Source of the DNA: RGIG8306 sp964566025
Lineage (GTDB): Bacteria > Bacillota > Clostridia > Lachnospirales > Lachnospiraceae
Assembly (NCBI GenBank): GCA_964566025.1
Contig: CAZMHF010000034.1
Location: 1-18,505, forward strand
Reading direction: 5' to 3'
Length of the DNA: 18,505 nt
The notes beneath the pieces were generated by a model. That model was not told the origin of the DNA and made no database searches. It saw only the letters and a list, made by a program, of their open reading frames with translations. Below, piece by piece: positions 7,478 through 15,857 of the stretch. Every line of letters starts with the position of its first letter. Position 1 is the first letter of the stretch. Position numbers and translations under genes: made by a program.

Positions 7478-9238
7478 ATGAAGAATACAAAAAGATGGAT
7501 GGCATGTATGCTAGCAGTAGTGCTATTAGTATCAAGTAGCGCTTGTGGTAAAAAAGATAAGGATAAAACAGAGCCAACAAAAAATGCTGACACAACAATT
7601 GGTGTAACAGACGATGGAAATACATCGGCAAGTACAGATGGAAACACAGCAGGTGGGCGTTTTAATGGTCCTAAATATTCAAGTGATTACGAATCGGAAA
7701 TCGAGTATAAACGTATTTATACGGAAGATTTTGAAGACGAGGAGCATGGATTTTATTCAAGAGGCGAAGAAACAACTGCATTAACGGCAGATACGACATA
7801 CAATAACAGCAAATTTTCATTGCATTCTTCAGGACGAGCTAAGAATTGGAATGGTCCAAAAATCAATTTATCAGAAGATTTACAACCAGGAAAGCGCTAT
7901 CAAGTTTCGGCATATGTTATGCTTGCCGAGGCAGCAGAGTTTGCTGTAAAGATTGATTGTAAAGTTGAACAAAATGGATCAAATTACATTGATGTCGGTT
8001 CAATTGAATGTGAACCGGGTGTATGGACACCAATCGTAGGAACCGTTATGATTGGAAATGATACAACAAAAGCAGAATTGTATTTTGAAACAGACTATAA
8101 CAATATGTACGAAGAAGCATTGTGCGACTTATACGTTGACAATGTAGAATTATTTGAATTAGCAACAGAGAGTAAAGTACCACTTATCGATAGCTTACAT
8201 AAAACATATGAAAACTATTTCAAGTTAGGTGTAGCAGTATCGGCACTTGAATTAGAAGATCCAACCCGTGTAGAGATTATCCAAAAGCATTTCAATAGCA
8301 TTACAATGGGCAATGAAATGAAACCAGAGAATTTACTTAATCGTTCAGTAAGTGCAAGTGATATTGAAAAATATAATACAGAACCAGCTATTAATTTTGA
8401 AAACATTGATGAAGCGTTGACATTTGCCAAAGAAAATAATATGGCGATGAGAGGTCATACGCTTGTGTGGCATAGCCAAACACCAGATTGGTTCTTTAAA
8501 GAAGGCTACTCAAACACAGCAGATGCACCAAATGTATCAAGCGAAGTAATGTTAGCGAGAATGGAAAGCTATATCAAGCAAGTGCTTGAGTATTGCGCGA
8601 AAAACTATCCAGGCATTGTTGTATGCTGGGATGTTGTAAACGAGGCAATCAATACACCTGATAAAATTGATGGTGGTTTACGTGATAGCCTTTGGTATCA
8701 AGTTGCTGGCCCAGATTTTATCGAAAAAGCATTTGAATATGCTAGAAAATATGCAGAGCCAGGAACAAAACTATTTTACAATGATTATAACTGTTTTGAA
8801 AAAGTAAAGCTTAATGCGATCTATAATTTATGTGATAAGCTAAATCAAAAAGGTATTATTGATGGTATTGGCGTACAAAGCCATTTAAAAGTGAATTCAC
8901 CTTCTATGGGAGATTATGAGAATTGTATTGTCACATTAGGTAAGCTAGGATTAGAAATCAACGTAACAGAGTTAGATATTGATCAAACACTCAATACTGA
9001 AGAAGGACAGATGGAGATGGCTAGAAAATACCGTCGAATCTTCAATATGTATGCCAATGTAATGGATGCAAAGCAAGCAAATATCACGAACGTTACGATA
9101 TGGGGATTATCAGATGAAAACTCATGGCTAAATGATGGCGTTTCAAAATATCCATTATTATTTGATGAATACTTACAACCAAAACCAGCGTTCTGGGGTG
9201 TTGCTCAAGACGAGAGTATTTCATTATTTGCGAATTAG
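7478..9238 (+). CDS. Lipid-anchored GH10 endo-1,4-beta-xylanase with N-terminal carbohydrate-binding-like domain
   Basis: 586 residues from the ATG at 7478, chosen over an in-frame TTG at 7451 because it gives a compact lipoprotein signal (MKNTKRW, hydrophobic core, lipobox SSSAC, Cys23) with GGGG at 7467-7470 as a modest ribosome binding site. After a low-complexity K/D/T linker (about 24-70), residues about 78-227 form a beta-sandwich domain of the CBM4/9/22-like group (TEDFED, SLHSSGR, CDLYVDNVELFE). The GH10 barrel spans about 240-580. It carries GHTLVWHSQTPDW (His327), acid/base Glu389 in WDVVNEAIN and nucleophile Glu498 in NVTELDID, with Q-S-H in GVQSHLK. It cleaves internal beta-1,4 xylose links of xylan at the cell surface, feeding the importer encoded upstream. 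Only 10 bases separate it from the second GH10 gene. Confidence 0.95.
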   Translation: MKNTKRWMACMLAVVLLVSSSACGKKDKDKTEPTKNADTTIGVTDDGNTSASTDGNTAGGRFNGPKYSSDYESEIEYKRIYTEDFEDEEHGFYSRGEETTALTADTTYNNSKFSLHSSGRAKNWNGPKINLSEDLQPGKRYQVSAYVMLAEAAEFAVKIDCKVEQNGSNYIDVGSIECEPGVWTPIVGTVMIGNDTTKAELYFETDYNNMYEEALCDLYVDNVELFELATESKVPLIDSLHKTYENYFKLGVAVSALELEDPTRVEIIQKHFNSITMGNEMKPENLLNRSVSASDIEKYNTEPAINFENIDEALTFAKENNMAMRGHTLVWHSQTPDWFFKEGYSNTADAPNVSSEVMLARMESYIKQVLEYCAKNYPGIVVCWDVVNEAINTPDKIDGGLRDSLWYQVAGPDFIEKAFEYARKYAEPGTKLFYNDYNCFEKVKLNAIYNLCDKLNQKGIIDGIGVQSHLKVNSPSMGDYENCIVTLGKLGLEINVTELDIDQTLNTEEGQMEMARKYRRIFNMYANVMDAKQANITNVTIWGLSDENSWLNDGVSKYPLLFDEYLQPKPAFWGVAQDESISLFAN

Positions 9239-9248
9239 GAATAAATCA

Positions 9249-10211
9249 ATGACACTAAAAGAAAAATATAAAGATTATTTTCAGATCGGTGCTGCAGTTT
9301 CTGGTGAAACGCTAAAAAAGCATGGAGCTTTGATAAGTGCACATTTTAACAGCATAACATGTACGAATTCTATGAAGTTTTCAAGTGTTAGACCGACTGT
9401 CAATAAGACGAATTTTAATGAAGCCGACGAAATTGCAGCTTATGCAAAGGAACACAATATGTCGCTTCGTGGACATACCTTAGTATGGCACAATCAAACA
9501 CCAGATTGGGTATTTGAATCAGCGAATCGAGAGATTTTACTTCATCGTATGAAAGAACACATTCACATTATGGCGGATCGTTATCGTGAGGTAGCAACGT
9601 GTTGGGATGTTGTTAATGAAGCAATAGATGATAAAAACAACTTCATACTTCGCCCGTCAAAATGGACAAAAATCATTGGTGAAGATTTTATCGAAGAGGC
9701 TTTTAGAGAAGCAAAAAAAGCACTTCCTAAAACAGATTTGTTTTATAATGATTATAATGAAACGGATCCAATCAAATCAGAGAAGATTTATGAGTATATA
9801 AAAAATCTAAAACAAAACGATGTCCCTATTGATGGGATTGGTATGCAAGCGCATTATAGTATTGTCCATCCAGCTCTTGATGAATTAAAACGAGCGATTG
9901 AATTATACGCTTCACTTGGTGTAAAAATTCATATTACTGAAATGGATGTTTCAATGTTTCATTTTGAAGATCATTCAAGAATGGATGCACCTACAACTGA
10001 AATGGTGCGCGAACAAGTAAGGGCATATAAAGAATTTTTTGAAGTATTTCGTTATTATAAGGATGTTATTGAATCGGTGTCCTTGTGGGGTGTAACCGAC
10101 GAAACATCATGGTTGAATTATTTCCCGGTATTTGAGCGGAAAAACTGGCCATTGTTATTTCATGATGATGAGAGACCAAAAGAAGCATATTATTCAATTA
10201 TGGATTTCTAA
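9249..10211 (+). CDS. Cytoplasmic GH10 xylanase acting on imported xylo-oligosaccharides
   Basis: 320 residues, a single GH10 barrel with no signal peptide, binding module or anchor. The start at 9249 is preferred: AGGA at 9237-9240 is well placed, whereas the longer open frame from 9132 would overlap the previous gene and add a tail unlike GH10. Conserved motifs are GHTLVWHNQTPDW (His76, Trp80, His81), acid/base Glu124 in WDVVNEAID, GMQAHYSI, nucleophile Glu231 in HITEMDV and the final GVTDETSWL tryptophan. Small intracellular GH10 enzymes of this kind are known from Geobacillus and Paenibacillus and trim short, often decorated oligosaccharides. Near the N-terminus the usual glycone-subsite segment (EN-x-MK) reads TNSMK at residues 39-43, with Thr where Glu is common. 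It lies between the secreted xylanase and the beta-xylosidase, fitting a stepwise pathway. Confidence 0.93.
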   Translation: MTLKEKYKDYFQIGAAVSGETLKKHGALISAHFNSITCTNSMKFSSVRPTVNKTNFNEADEIAAYAKEHNMSLRGHTLVWHNQTPDWVFESANREILLHRMKEHIHIMADRYREVATCWDVVNEAIDDKNNFILRPSKWTKIIGEDFIEEAFREAKKALPKTDLFYNDYNETDPIKSEKIYEYIKNLKQNDVPIDGIGMQAHYSIVHPALDELKRAIELYASLGVKIHITEMDVSMFHFEDHSRMDAPTTEMVREQVRAYKEFFEVFRYYKDVIESVSLWGVTDETSWLNYFPVFERKNWPLLFHDDERPKEAYYSIMDF

Positions 10212-10222
10212 CGAATATAAAC

Positions 10223-10229
10223 AAGGTGG
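10223..10229 (+). promoter_or_regulatory. Ribosome binding site of the GH3 beta-xylosidase
   Basis: AAGGTGG lies 9 bases before the ATG at 10239, in the 27-base gap after the cytoplasmic GH10 gene. It supports the start chosen and cotranscription. Confidence 0.7.
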
Positions 10230-10238
10230 TATAGTAAG

Positions 10239-12371
10239 ATGATAACAAAAGAAGCAGTCGCTCAATTTGAAGAGAGAGCAAGAAAACTAGTATCTCAAAT
10301 GACATTGGAGGAGAAGGTGTTTCAAACACTTCATCCAGCGCCTCAAATTGAACGATTAGGCGTAAAATCATATAATTGGTGGAATGAGGCACTTCATGGT
10401 GTCGCACGTGCAGGAACAGCAACTGTATTTCCTCAAGCAATTGGTATGGCGGCAACATTTGACGAAGACCATATTGAAAAGGTGGCAGATGTCATTTCGA
10501 CAGAGGGCCGAGGAAAGTTCAATGCGCAACAACAATATAGTGACACAGATATTTATAAAGGGCTCACATTTTGGTCGCCAAATGTGAATATATTCCGCGA
10601 TCCTCGTTGGGGACGTGGGCATGAAACGTTTGGTGAAGATCCATATTTGAGTTCACGTTTAGGTATTCGTTTTGTGGATGGTATTCAAGGACATGATGAC
10701 ACATATTTGAAAGCAGCAGCTTGTGCAAAACATTTTGCTGTTCATTCAGGGCCAGAGGATATTAGACATAGCTTTGATGCAGTTGTTAATCAACAGGATT
10801 TGCGTGAAACGTATTTGCCAGCATTTAAGGCGTTAGTGCAGCAAGCAGATGTCGAAGCGGTAATGGGTGCTTACAATCGCACAAATGGCGAGCCATGTTG
10901 TGGTAGCAAAACATTATTAAAGGATATTCTGCGTGAAGAATGGGGCTTTAAGGGACATGTCACGAGTGATTGTTGGGCAATTAAAGATTTCCATGAATTT
11001 CACATGGTAACAGGCAATGCCGTTGAAAGTGTTGCACTAGCCATGAATAATGGTTGCGATCTTAACTGCGGAAACATTTTTGTTAATCTTATTTCAGCAG
11101 TAGAGCAAGGCTTAGTCGAAGAAAAAACAATCGAGGAAGCATTGGTGCGCTTGTTCACAACAAGATTTAAGCTTGGTTTATTTGAAGAGACAAATAAGGT
11201 TCCTTATAATTCAATTGGCTATGATGTAGTTGATTGCGATGAGCATAAAGCAATCAATATCGAAACATCAAAAAAGACAATTGTCTTATTAAAAAATGAG
11301 AACCATGCATTACCTTTAGATAAGGATTCAATAAAAACAATTGGTGTAATTGGACCAAATGCCGATAACCGAAAAGCGCTTGTAGGTAATTACGAAGGGC
11401 GCGCTAGCGAGTACGTGACAATTTTGGAGGGTATTCGAGAAGCTGTAGAAGGAAAAGCACGTGTATTTTATTCAGAAGGATGTCATCTATTCAATGATCG
11501 AATTCAAGGTCTTGGCCAACCAAACGATCGTATTGCCGAAGTAAAGGCAGTGTGTGACAACAGTGATGTGGTAGTGGTTTGTTTGGGACTTGATCCAGGG
11601 CTTGAAGGAGAAGAGGGTGACCAAGGAAATGAATTTGCAAGTGGTGATAAAAAAGATCTTGCCCTACCAGGTTTACAAGAAGAAGTGCTTAAAGTAGCTT
11701 GTGAATCAGGAAAACAGGTTATATTAGTGCTATTATCAGGCAGTGCATTAGCTGTTCCATATGCGGATGAGCATGTTCTAGCGATTATTCAAGGATGGTA
11801 TCCAGGTGCACAAGGTGGTAGAGCAATTGCTTCCGTTTTATTTGGAGAATTTTCGCCAGAAGGCAAATTGCCAGTAACCTTCCATCGCACAAGTGAAGAG
11901 TTACCTGCTTTTACAGACTACAATATGAAAGGCAGAACCTATCGTTATATCGAAAATGCAGCGCTATATCCATTTGGTTTTGGTTTGAGTTATACAACAT
12001 TTGATCAAGAATTGATTAGCAAATCAAGTGATACGATTTGTGAGGGTGGTGAAATTACATATAAGGTAAAAGTCACAAACACAGGAAAGATGGCAGGTGG
12101 ATGTACAGTTCAAGCATATGTGAAGGCGCTTGATGTGGCAGATGCTCCAAATTGTTCCCTAAAAGGCTTGAAAAAAGTGTTTTTACAACCAAATGAATCC
12201 GTTGTCGTTGATATTGTATTAGGCGAAGATGCATTTGCCCTATTTAATAAAGATGGCGTTTCTATTCTAAATAAAGGAAAGTATATGGTTAGCTTGGGAG
12301 ATCTCCAACCTGACGCACGAAGCATTTCTTTATATGGAAAAGAGCCAATTAACGTAACAGTTACCGTATAA
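10239..12371 (+). CDS. Cytoplasmic GH3 beta-xylosidase
   Basis: 710 residues without a signal peptide, a full-length three-domain GH3 enzyme. The N-terminal barrel carries YNWWNEALHGVARAG, KHFAVHSGPEDIRH and the nucleophile region VTSDCWAI (Asp244); Cys-Trp after the Asp is characteristic of the beta-xylosidase / arabinosidase branch rather than beta-glucosidases. The alpha/beta sandwich domain follows (from about 340; IGVIGPNADNR), with LEGEEGDQGNEF then LPGLQ holding the probable acid/base Glu. The C-terminal fibronectin-III-like domain starts near 590 (LYPFGFGLSYTTF, then a beta-rich tail). It should release xylose from the non-reducing end of xylo-oligosaccharides, possibly arabinose too. 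It is the last gene of the operon, closed by a terminator a few bases downstream. Substrate specificity is family inference plus context. Confidence 0.93.
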   Translation: MITKEAVAQFEERARKLVSQMTLEEKVFQTLHPAPQIERLGVKSYNWWNEALHGVARAGTATVFPQAIGMAATFDEDHIEKVADVISTEGRGKFNAQQQYSDTDIYKGLTFWSPNVNIFRDPRWGRGHETFGEDPYLSSRLGIRFVDGIQGHDDTYLKAAACAKHFAVHSGPEDIRHSFDAVVNQQDLRETYLPAFKALVQQADVEAVMGAYNRTNGEPCCGSKTLLKDILREEWGFKGHVTSDCWAIKDFHEFHMVTGNAVESVALAMNNGCDLNCGNIFVNLISAVEQGLVEEKTIEEALVRLFTTRFKLGLFEETNKVPYNSIGYDVVDCDEHKAINIETSKKTIVLLKNENHALPLDKDSIKTIGVIGPNADNRKALVGNYEGRASEYVTILEGIREAVEGKARVFYSEGCHLFNDRIQGLGQPNDRIAEVKAVCDNSDVVVVCLGLDPGLEGEEGDQGNEFASGDKKDLALPGLQEEVLKVACESGKQVILVLLSGSALAVPYADEHVLAIIQGWYPGAQGGRAIASVLFGEFSPEGKLPVTFHRTSEELPAFTDYNMKGRTYRYIENAALYPFGFGLSYTTFDQELISKSSDTICEGGEITYKVKVTNTGKMAGGCTVQAYVKALDVADAPNCSLKGLKKVFLQPNESVVVDIVLGEDAFALFNKDGVSILNKGKYMVSLGDLQPDARSISLYGKEPINVTVTV

Positions 12372-12377
12372 AATGAT

Positions 12378-12404
12378 GAGCGTGTCGCTTGGCACGCTCT
12401 TTTT
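12378..12404 (+). terminator. Intrinsic terminator ending the xylan operon
   Basis: GAGCGTGTC (12378-12386) pairs with GGCACGCTC (12391-12399), one G-U pair, tetraloop GCTT, followed by TTTTT (12400-12404). It lies 6 bases after the GH3 stop and separates the xylan operon from carB. Confidence 0.92.
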
Positions 12405-12436
12405 GCGAAAAAAGTTCGTAAAATTCAATTTTCTAT

Positions 12437-12465
12437 ATGACAAAAAGATAAATGTATGATATAAA
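12437..12465 (+). promoter_or_regulatory. Promoter of carB
   Basis: A -35 box ATGACA (12437-12442), a 17-base spacer and a -10 box TATAAA (12460-12465) give five of six matches each to the housekeeping sigma consensus. Transcription would begin near 12472, leaving a leader of about 35 bases. That leader is too short for a PyrR-type attenuator. Confidence 0.7.
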
Positions 12466-12494
12466 TTAATGTGAGCAAAAAGGCAGAGAGATTT

Positions 12495-12500
12495 AGGAGG
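12495..12500 (+). promoter_or_regulatory. carB: Ribosome binding site of carB
   Basis: AGGAGG lies 6 bases before the ATG at 12507. It decides that start over a longer frame from 12471, which begins with no Shine-Dalgarno sequence and at about the predicted transcription start. Confidence 0.88.
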
Positions 12501-12506
12501 TCATGT

Positions 12507-15500
12507 ATGGCAAAAAGAACAGACATTAACAAAATCTTAATCATTGGTTCAGGTCCAATTATTATTGGTCAAGCTTGTGAATTTGATTATTCCGGTACGC
12601 AAGCCTGTAAGGCACTTAAGAACTTAGGATATGAAATCGTATTGGTGAATTCAAATCCAGCAACAATTATGACAGATCCAGGGATTGCTGATATAACGTA
12701 TATTGAGCCATTGAATGTGGCACGCTTAGAGCAAATTATTGCAAAAGAGAGACCAGATGCGATTTTACCAAACTTAGGTGGACAAACTGGCCTTAATTTA
12801 TGTAGTGAGCTTGGCTCGGCAGGCATTTTAGAAAAATATGATGTAAAAGTAATTGGTGTTCAACTAGAAGCCATTGAGCGAGGTGAGGACCGTATCGAAT
12901 TTAAAAAGACAATGGATGTACTCGGTATTGAGATGGCGAAAAGTGAAGTGGCGTATTCGGTTGATGAAGCACTTGCTATTGCCGATAAATTGGGCTATCC
13001 AGTTGTTCTTCGTCCAGCATATACGATGGGCGGTGCAGGTGGTGGTTTAGTATATAATATTGATGAACTAAAAGCCGTTTGCCAAAGAGGTTTACAAGCA
13101 AGCTTAGTAGGACAAGTGCTTGTGGAAGAATCTATTTTAGGATGGGAAGAGCTTGAATTAGAAGTAGTTCGTGATGCAAAAAATCAAATGATCACGGTTT
13201 GCTTCATTGAAAATATTGATCCACTAGGCGTTCATACAGGAGATTCATTCTGTTCAGCGCCGATGCTTACAGTTCCAGAAAGCGTTCAAATGCGTTTACA
13301 GGAACAAGCTTATAAAATTGTTGAAGCCATTGAAGTTATCGGTGGTACAAATGTACAATTTGCTTATGATCCTGTGTCCAATCGAATTATTGTTATCGAA
13401 ATTAATCCAAGAACATCTCGTTCTTCAGCATTAGCATCAAAGGCAACAGGATTCCCGATTGCCCTTATTTCTGCTATGTTGGCATGTGGATTAACACTAG
13501 ATGAAATTCCATGCGGTAAATTTGGCACACTTGATAAATATAAAGCAGGTGGCGATTATATCGTTATTAAATTTGCGCGTTGGGCATTTGAAAAATTCAA
13601 AGGCGTAGAAGATAAGCTAGGAACACAAATGCGTGCCGTTGGCGAAGTTATGAGCATTGGAAAAACATACAAAGAAGCATTCCAAAAAGCCATTAGAAGT
13701 CTTGAAATTGGTCGCTCTGGCTTAGGTGGAGCAAAGGATTTTGGGAAAAAGACGAAAGAGGAGCTATTAGCACTTCTTCGTTTCCCAACAAGCGAAAGAC
13801 ACTTTGTGATGTATGAAGCCATTCGAAAGGGTGCAACAAATCAAGAACTAATCGATTTAACAAAAATCAAACCATATTTTATTGAGCAAATGCGTGAATT
13901 AGTTGAAGAAGAAGAGCAAGTGAAATCTTATAAAGGAAGCAATCTTCCAGATGACGCCCTCATTAGCGCAAAGAAGAACGGTTTCTCGGACAATTATTTA
14001 AGCCAATTACTTGAAATTTCAGAAGATTCTATTCGTGAAAGAAGAATTGCCTTGGGCGTTGAAGAAGCTTGGGATGAAATCCATGCAAGTGGAACAGAAA
14101 ATAGCAAGTATTATTATTCGACGTACAATGCAAAGGATAAGGTTGCACTAAGTGGTGGAAACAATAAAATTATGATTCTTGGTGGTGGACCAAATCGTAT
14201 TGGACAAGGTATTGAATTTGATTATTGTTGCGTTCATGCTTCATTGGCGCTTCGCAAATTGGGCTTTGAAACAATCATCGTTAACTGTAATCCAGAAACG
14301 GTTTCAACCGATTACGATACATCGGATCGTTTGTATTTTGAGCCATTAACATTAGAAGATGTTCTTAGCATTTATAAAAAAGAAAAACCATTAGGTGTCA
14401 TTGCCCAATTTGGTGGACAAACACCACTGAATCTTGCGGCAGCACTTGAGAAAAACGGCGTGAAGATTTTGGGGACACCTCCTAGCGTAATTGATTTAGC
14501 AGAGGATCGTGACTTGTTCCGTGAGATGATGGATAAATTAGAAATTCCAATGCCAGAGGCAGGTATGGCAACAAACGTTGAAGAGGCGATTGCCGTTGCA
14601 GAAAGCATTGGTTATCCAGTAATGGTTCGTCCATCTTATGTATTAGGTGGTCGTGGTATGGAAATTGTCTATAACCAAGAAAGTATCAAAGGATATATGG
14701 AAGCAGCGGTTGGCGTAACACCAGATCGTCCAATTTTAATTGACCGCTTCTTAAAACATGCAGTAGAGGCAGAGGCAGATGCTATTAGTGATGGCGTTCA
14801 TGCATTTGTACCAGCGGTTATGGAGCATATCGAGCTTGCAGGAATTCACTCAGGTGATTCAGCTTGTATTATTCCATCAAAGCATATTAGTAAGGAAAAC
14901 ATTGAAACAATCAAAGAATACACACGCAAGATTGCAGAAGAGATGCATGTTCGTGGCTTGATGAATATGCAATATGCCATTGAAGATGACAAAGTATATG
15001 TGATTGAGGCAAATCCACGTGCTTCACGAACTGTGCCACTTGTTTCGAAGGTGTGCAATATCGATATGGTGCCAATTGCGACAGATATTATTACTTCAGA
15101 AATTACCAATCGCCCATCACCAATCGAAGGTATTAAAGAAAAAGTGATTAAGCATTATGGCGTAAAGGAAGCGGTATTCCCATTTAATATGTTCCCAGAA
15201 GTAGATCCATTATTAGGCCCAGAAATGCGTTCCACAGGCGAAGTGTTAGGAATGGCGGAGTCTTATGGTGAAGCCTTCTACAAGGCACAGGAAGCGACAC
15301 AAACAACACTTCCATTAGAAGGAACCGTATTAATTAGTGTAAATGATAATGATAAAAAAGAAGTAGTTGATATCGCAAGAGGTTTTGTAAAAGCTGGCTT
15401 TAAGATTATGGCGACAGGAAGAACGTGCGATTTGATTACGGAAGCTGGTATGGATGCAACAAAAATCTTCAAGCTTCATCAAGGACGACCAAATGTAAAT

Positions 15501-15728
15501 GATATTATTACAAATCGTCAAGTACAAATTGTGATTAATACACCAATCAATTCACAAGGGAGAAATGACGATAGCTACATACGAAAAGCGTGTATCAAAA
15601 ATAAGACGCCATATGTTACAACAATGGCGGCGGCAAAAGCAGCGGTAGAAGGAATTTTAGATGTGAAAAAGCATCCAAACAGACCGATATTATCGTTACA
15701 AGAAATTCACGCAAATATAACCTTATAG
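12507..15728 (+). CDS. carB: Carbamoyl-phosphate synthase, large subunit
   Basis: 1073 residues, the standard length. It makes carbamoyl phosphate from bicarbonate, two ATP and ammonia delivered by the small (glutaminase) subunit, for pyrimidine and arginine synthesis. Both homologous halves are present. The first ATP-grasp unit has IIIGSGPIIIGQACEFDYSG, RPAYTMGGAGGG and EINPRTSRSSALASKATG. The second has ILGGGPNRIGQGIEFDYC, RPSYVLGGRGMEIVY and EANPRASRTVPLVSKV. The C-terminal allosteric MGS-like domain runs from about 930 to the end (ISVNDNDKK, MATGRT). The carA partner is not adjacent on either side, although carAB are commonly paired. carB has its own promoter and terminator and is functionally unrelated to the surrounding xylan genes. 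No frameshift or missing motif is seen. Confidence 0.97.
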   Translation: MAKRTDINKILIIGSGPIIIGQACEFDYSGTQACKALKNLGYEIVLVNSNPATIMTDPGIADITYIEPLNVARLEQIIAKERPDAILPNLGGQTGLNLCSELGSAGILEKYDVKVIGVQLEAIERGEDRIEFKKTMDVLGIEMAKSEVAYSVDEALAIADKLGYPVVLRPAYTMGGAGGGLVYNIDELKAVCQRGLQASLVGQVLVEESILGWEELELEVVRDAKNQMITVCFIENIDPLGVHTGDSFCSAPMLTVPESVQMRLQEQAYKIVEAIEVIGGTNVQFAYDPVSNRIIVIEINPRTSRSSALASKATGFPIALISAMLACGLTLDEIPCGKFGTLDKYKAGGDYIVIKFARWAFEKFKGVEDKLGTQMRAVGEVMSIGKTYKEAFQKAIRSLEIGRSGLGGAKDFGKKTKEELLALLRFPTSERHFVMYEAIRKGATNQELIDLTKIKPYFIEQMRELVEEEEQVKSYKGSNLPDDALISAKKNGFSDNYLSQLLEISEDSIRERRIALGVEEAWDEIHASGTENSKYYYSTYNAKDKVALSGGNNKIMILGGGPNRIGQGIEFDYCCVHASLALRKLGFETIIVNCNPETVSTDYDTSDRLYFEPLTLEDVLSIYKKEKPLGVIAQFGGQTPLNLAAALEKNGVKILGTPPSVIDLAEDRDLFREMMDKLEIPMPEAGMATNVEEAIAVAESIGYPVMVRPSYVLGGRGMEIVYNQESIKGYMEAAVGVTPDRPILIDRFLKHAVEAEADAISDGVHAFVPAVMEHIELAGIHSGDSACIIPSKHISKENIETIKEYTRKIAEEMHVRGLMNMQYAIEDDKVYVIEANPRASRTVPLVSKVCNIDMVPIATDIITSEITNRPSPIEGIKEKVIKHYGVKEAVFPFNMFPEVDPLLGPEMRSTGEVLGMAESYGEAFYKAQEATQTTLPLEGTVLISVNDNDKKEVVDIARGFVKAGFKIMATGRTCDLITEAGMDATKIFKLHQGRPNVNDIITNRQVQIVINTPINSQGRNDDSYIRKACIKNKTPYVTTMAAAKAAVEGILDVKKHPNRPILSLQEIHANITL

Positions 15729-15749
15729 AAGAGAAATAAAGGGTTATTA

Positions 15750-15770
15750 GCGCATTGTTTCACAATGCGC
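15750..15770 (+). other. First hairpin of a three-hairpin intergenic block
   Basis: GCGCATTGT (15750-15758) and ACAATGCGC (15762-15770) are perfect inverted repeats with a TTC loop, just after the carB stop. No U-tract follows. It may protect the carB mRNA 3' end or belong to a structured RNA. Confidence 0.65.
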
Positions 15771-15777
15771 GCAAGTA

Positions 15778-15796
15778 ACACTGCTGTTAGCAGTGT
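15778..15796 (+). other. Second hairpin of the three-hairpin intergenic block
   Basis: ACACTGCT (15778-15785) and AGCAGTGT (15789-15796) pair perfectly around a GTT loop, 7 bases after the first hairpin. No U-tract follows. Confidence 0.65.
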
Positions 15797-15820
15797 GGAT
15801 TACGAGTATCCGAATTGACC

Positions 15821-15855
15821 AAGGCTTTGATGCATGTTTGCACCAAAGCCTTTTT
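15821..15855 (+). terminator. Intrinsic terminator of carB, between convergent genes
   Basis: AAGGCTTTG (15821-15829) pairs with CAAAGCCTT (15844-15852); the inner TGCA/TGCA segments (15831-15834, 15839-15842) extend the stem after one mismatch. The run TTTTT (15851-15855) completes a + strand terminator. On the - strand the same hairpin lies directly after the GH43 stop but lacks a following U-tract, so it would stop that transcript less efficiently. Confidence 0.85.
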
Positions 15856-15857
15856 AT

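Noticed and set aside
7434..9245. Exact 13-base repeat AATTAGGAATAAA at 7434 and 9233
   Set aside because: In AT-rich DNA of this size a repeat of that length is expected by chance; one copy spans a stop codon and the next ribosome binding site.
9132..9248. Upstream extension of the cytoplasmic GH10 (39 extra codons)
   Set aside because: It overlaps the previous gene out of frame and adds a tail unlike any GH10; AGGA before the ATG at 9249 gives a better start.
10198..10458. 86-codon - strand frame across the GH10/GH3 junction
   Set aside because: It overlaps two well-supported genes, has no start signal, and its sequence is low-complexity antisense.
12471..12506. Upstream extension of carB (12 extra codons)
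   Set aside because: The GTG at 12471 sits at the predicted transcription start and has no ribosome binding site, while AGGAGG precedes the ATG at 12507 and yields the standard 1073 residues.
12466..12506. Possible pyrimidine-responsive attenuator before carB
   Set aside because: The leader is only about 35 bases, with no antiterminator/terminator pair or PyrR-binding-like loop.
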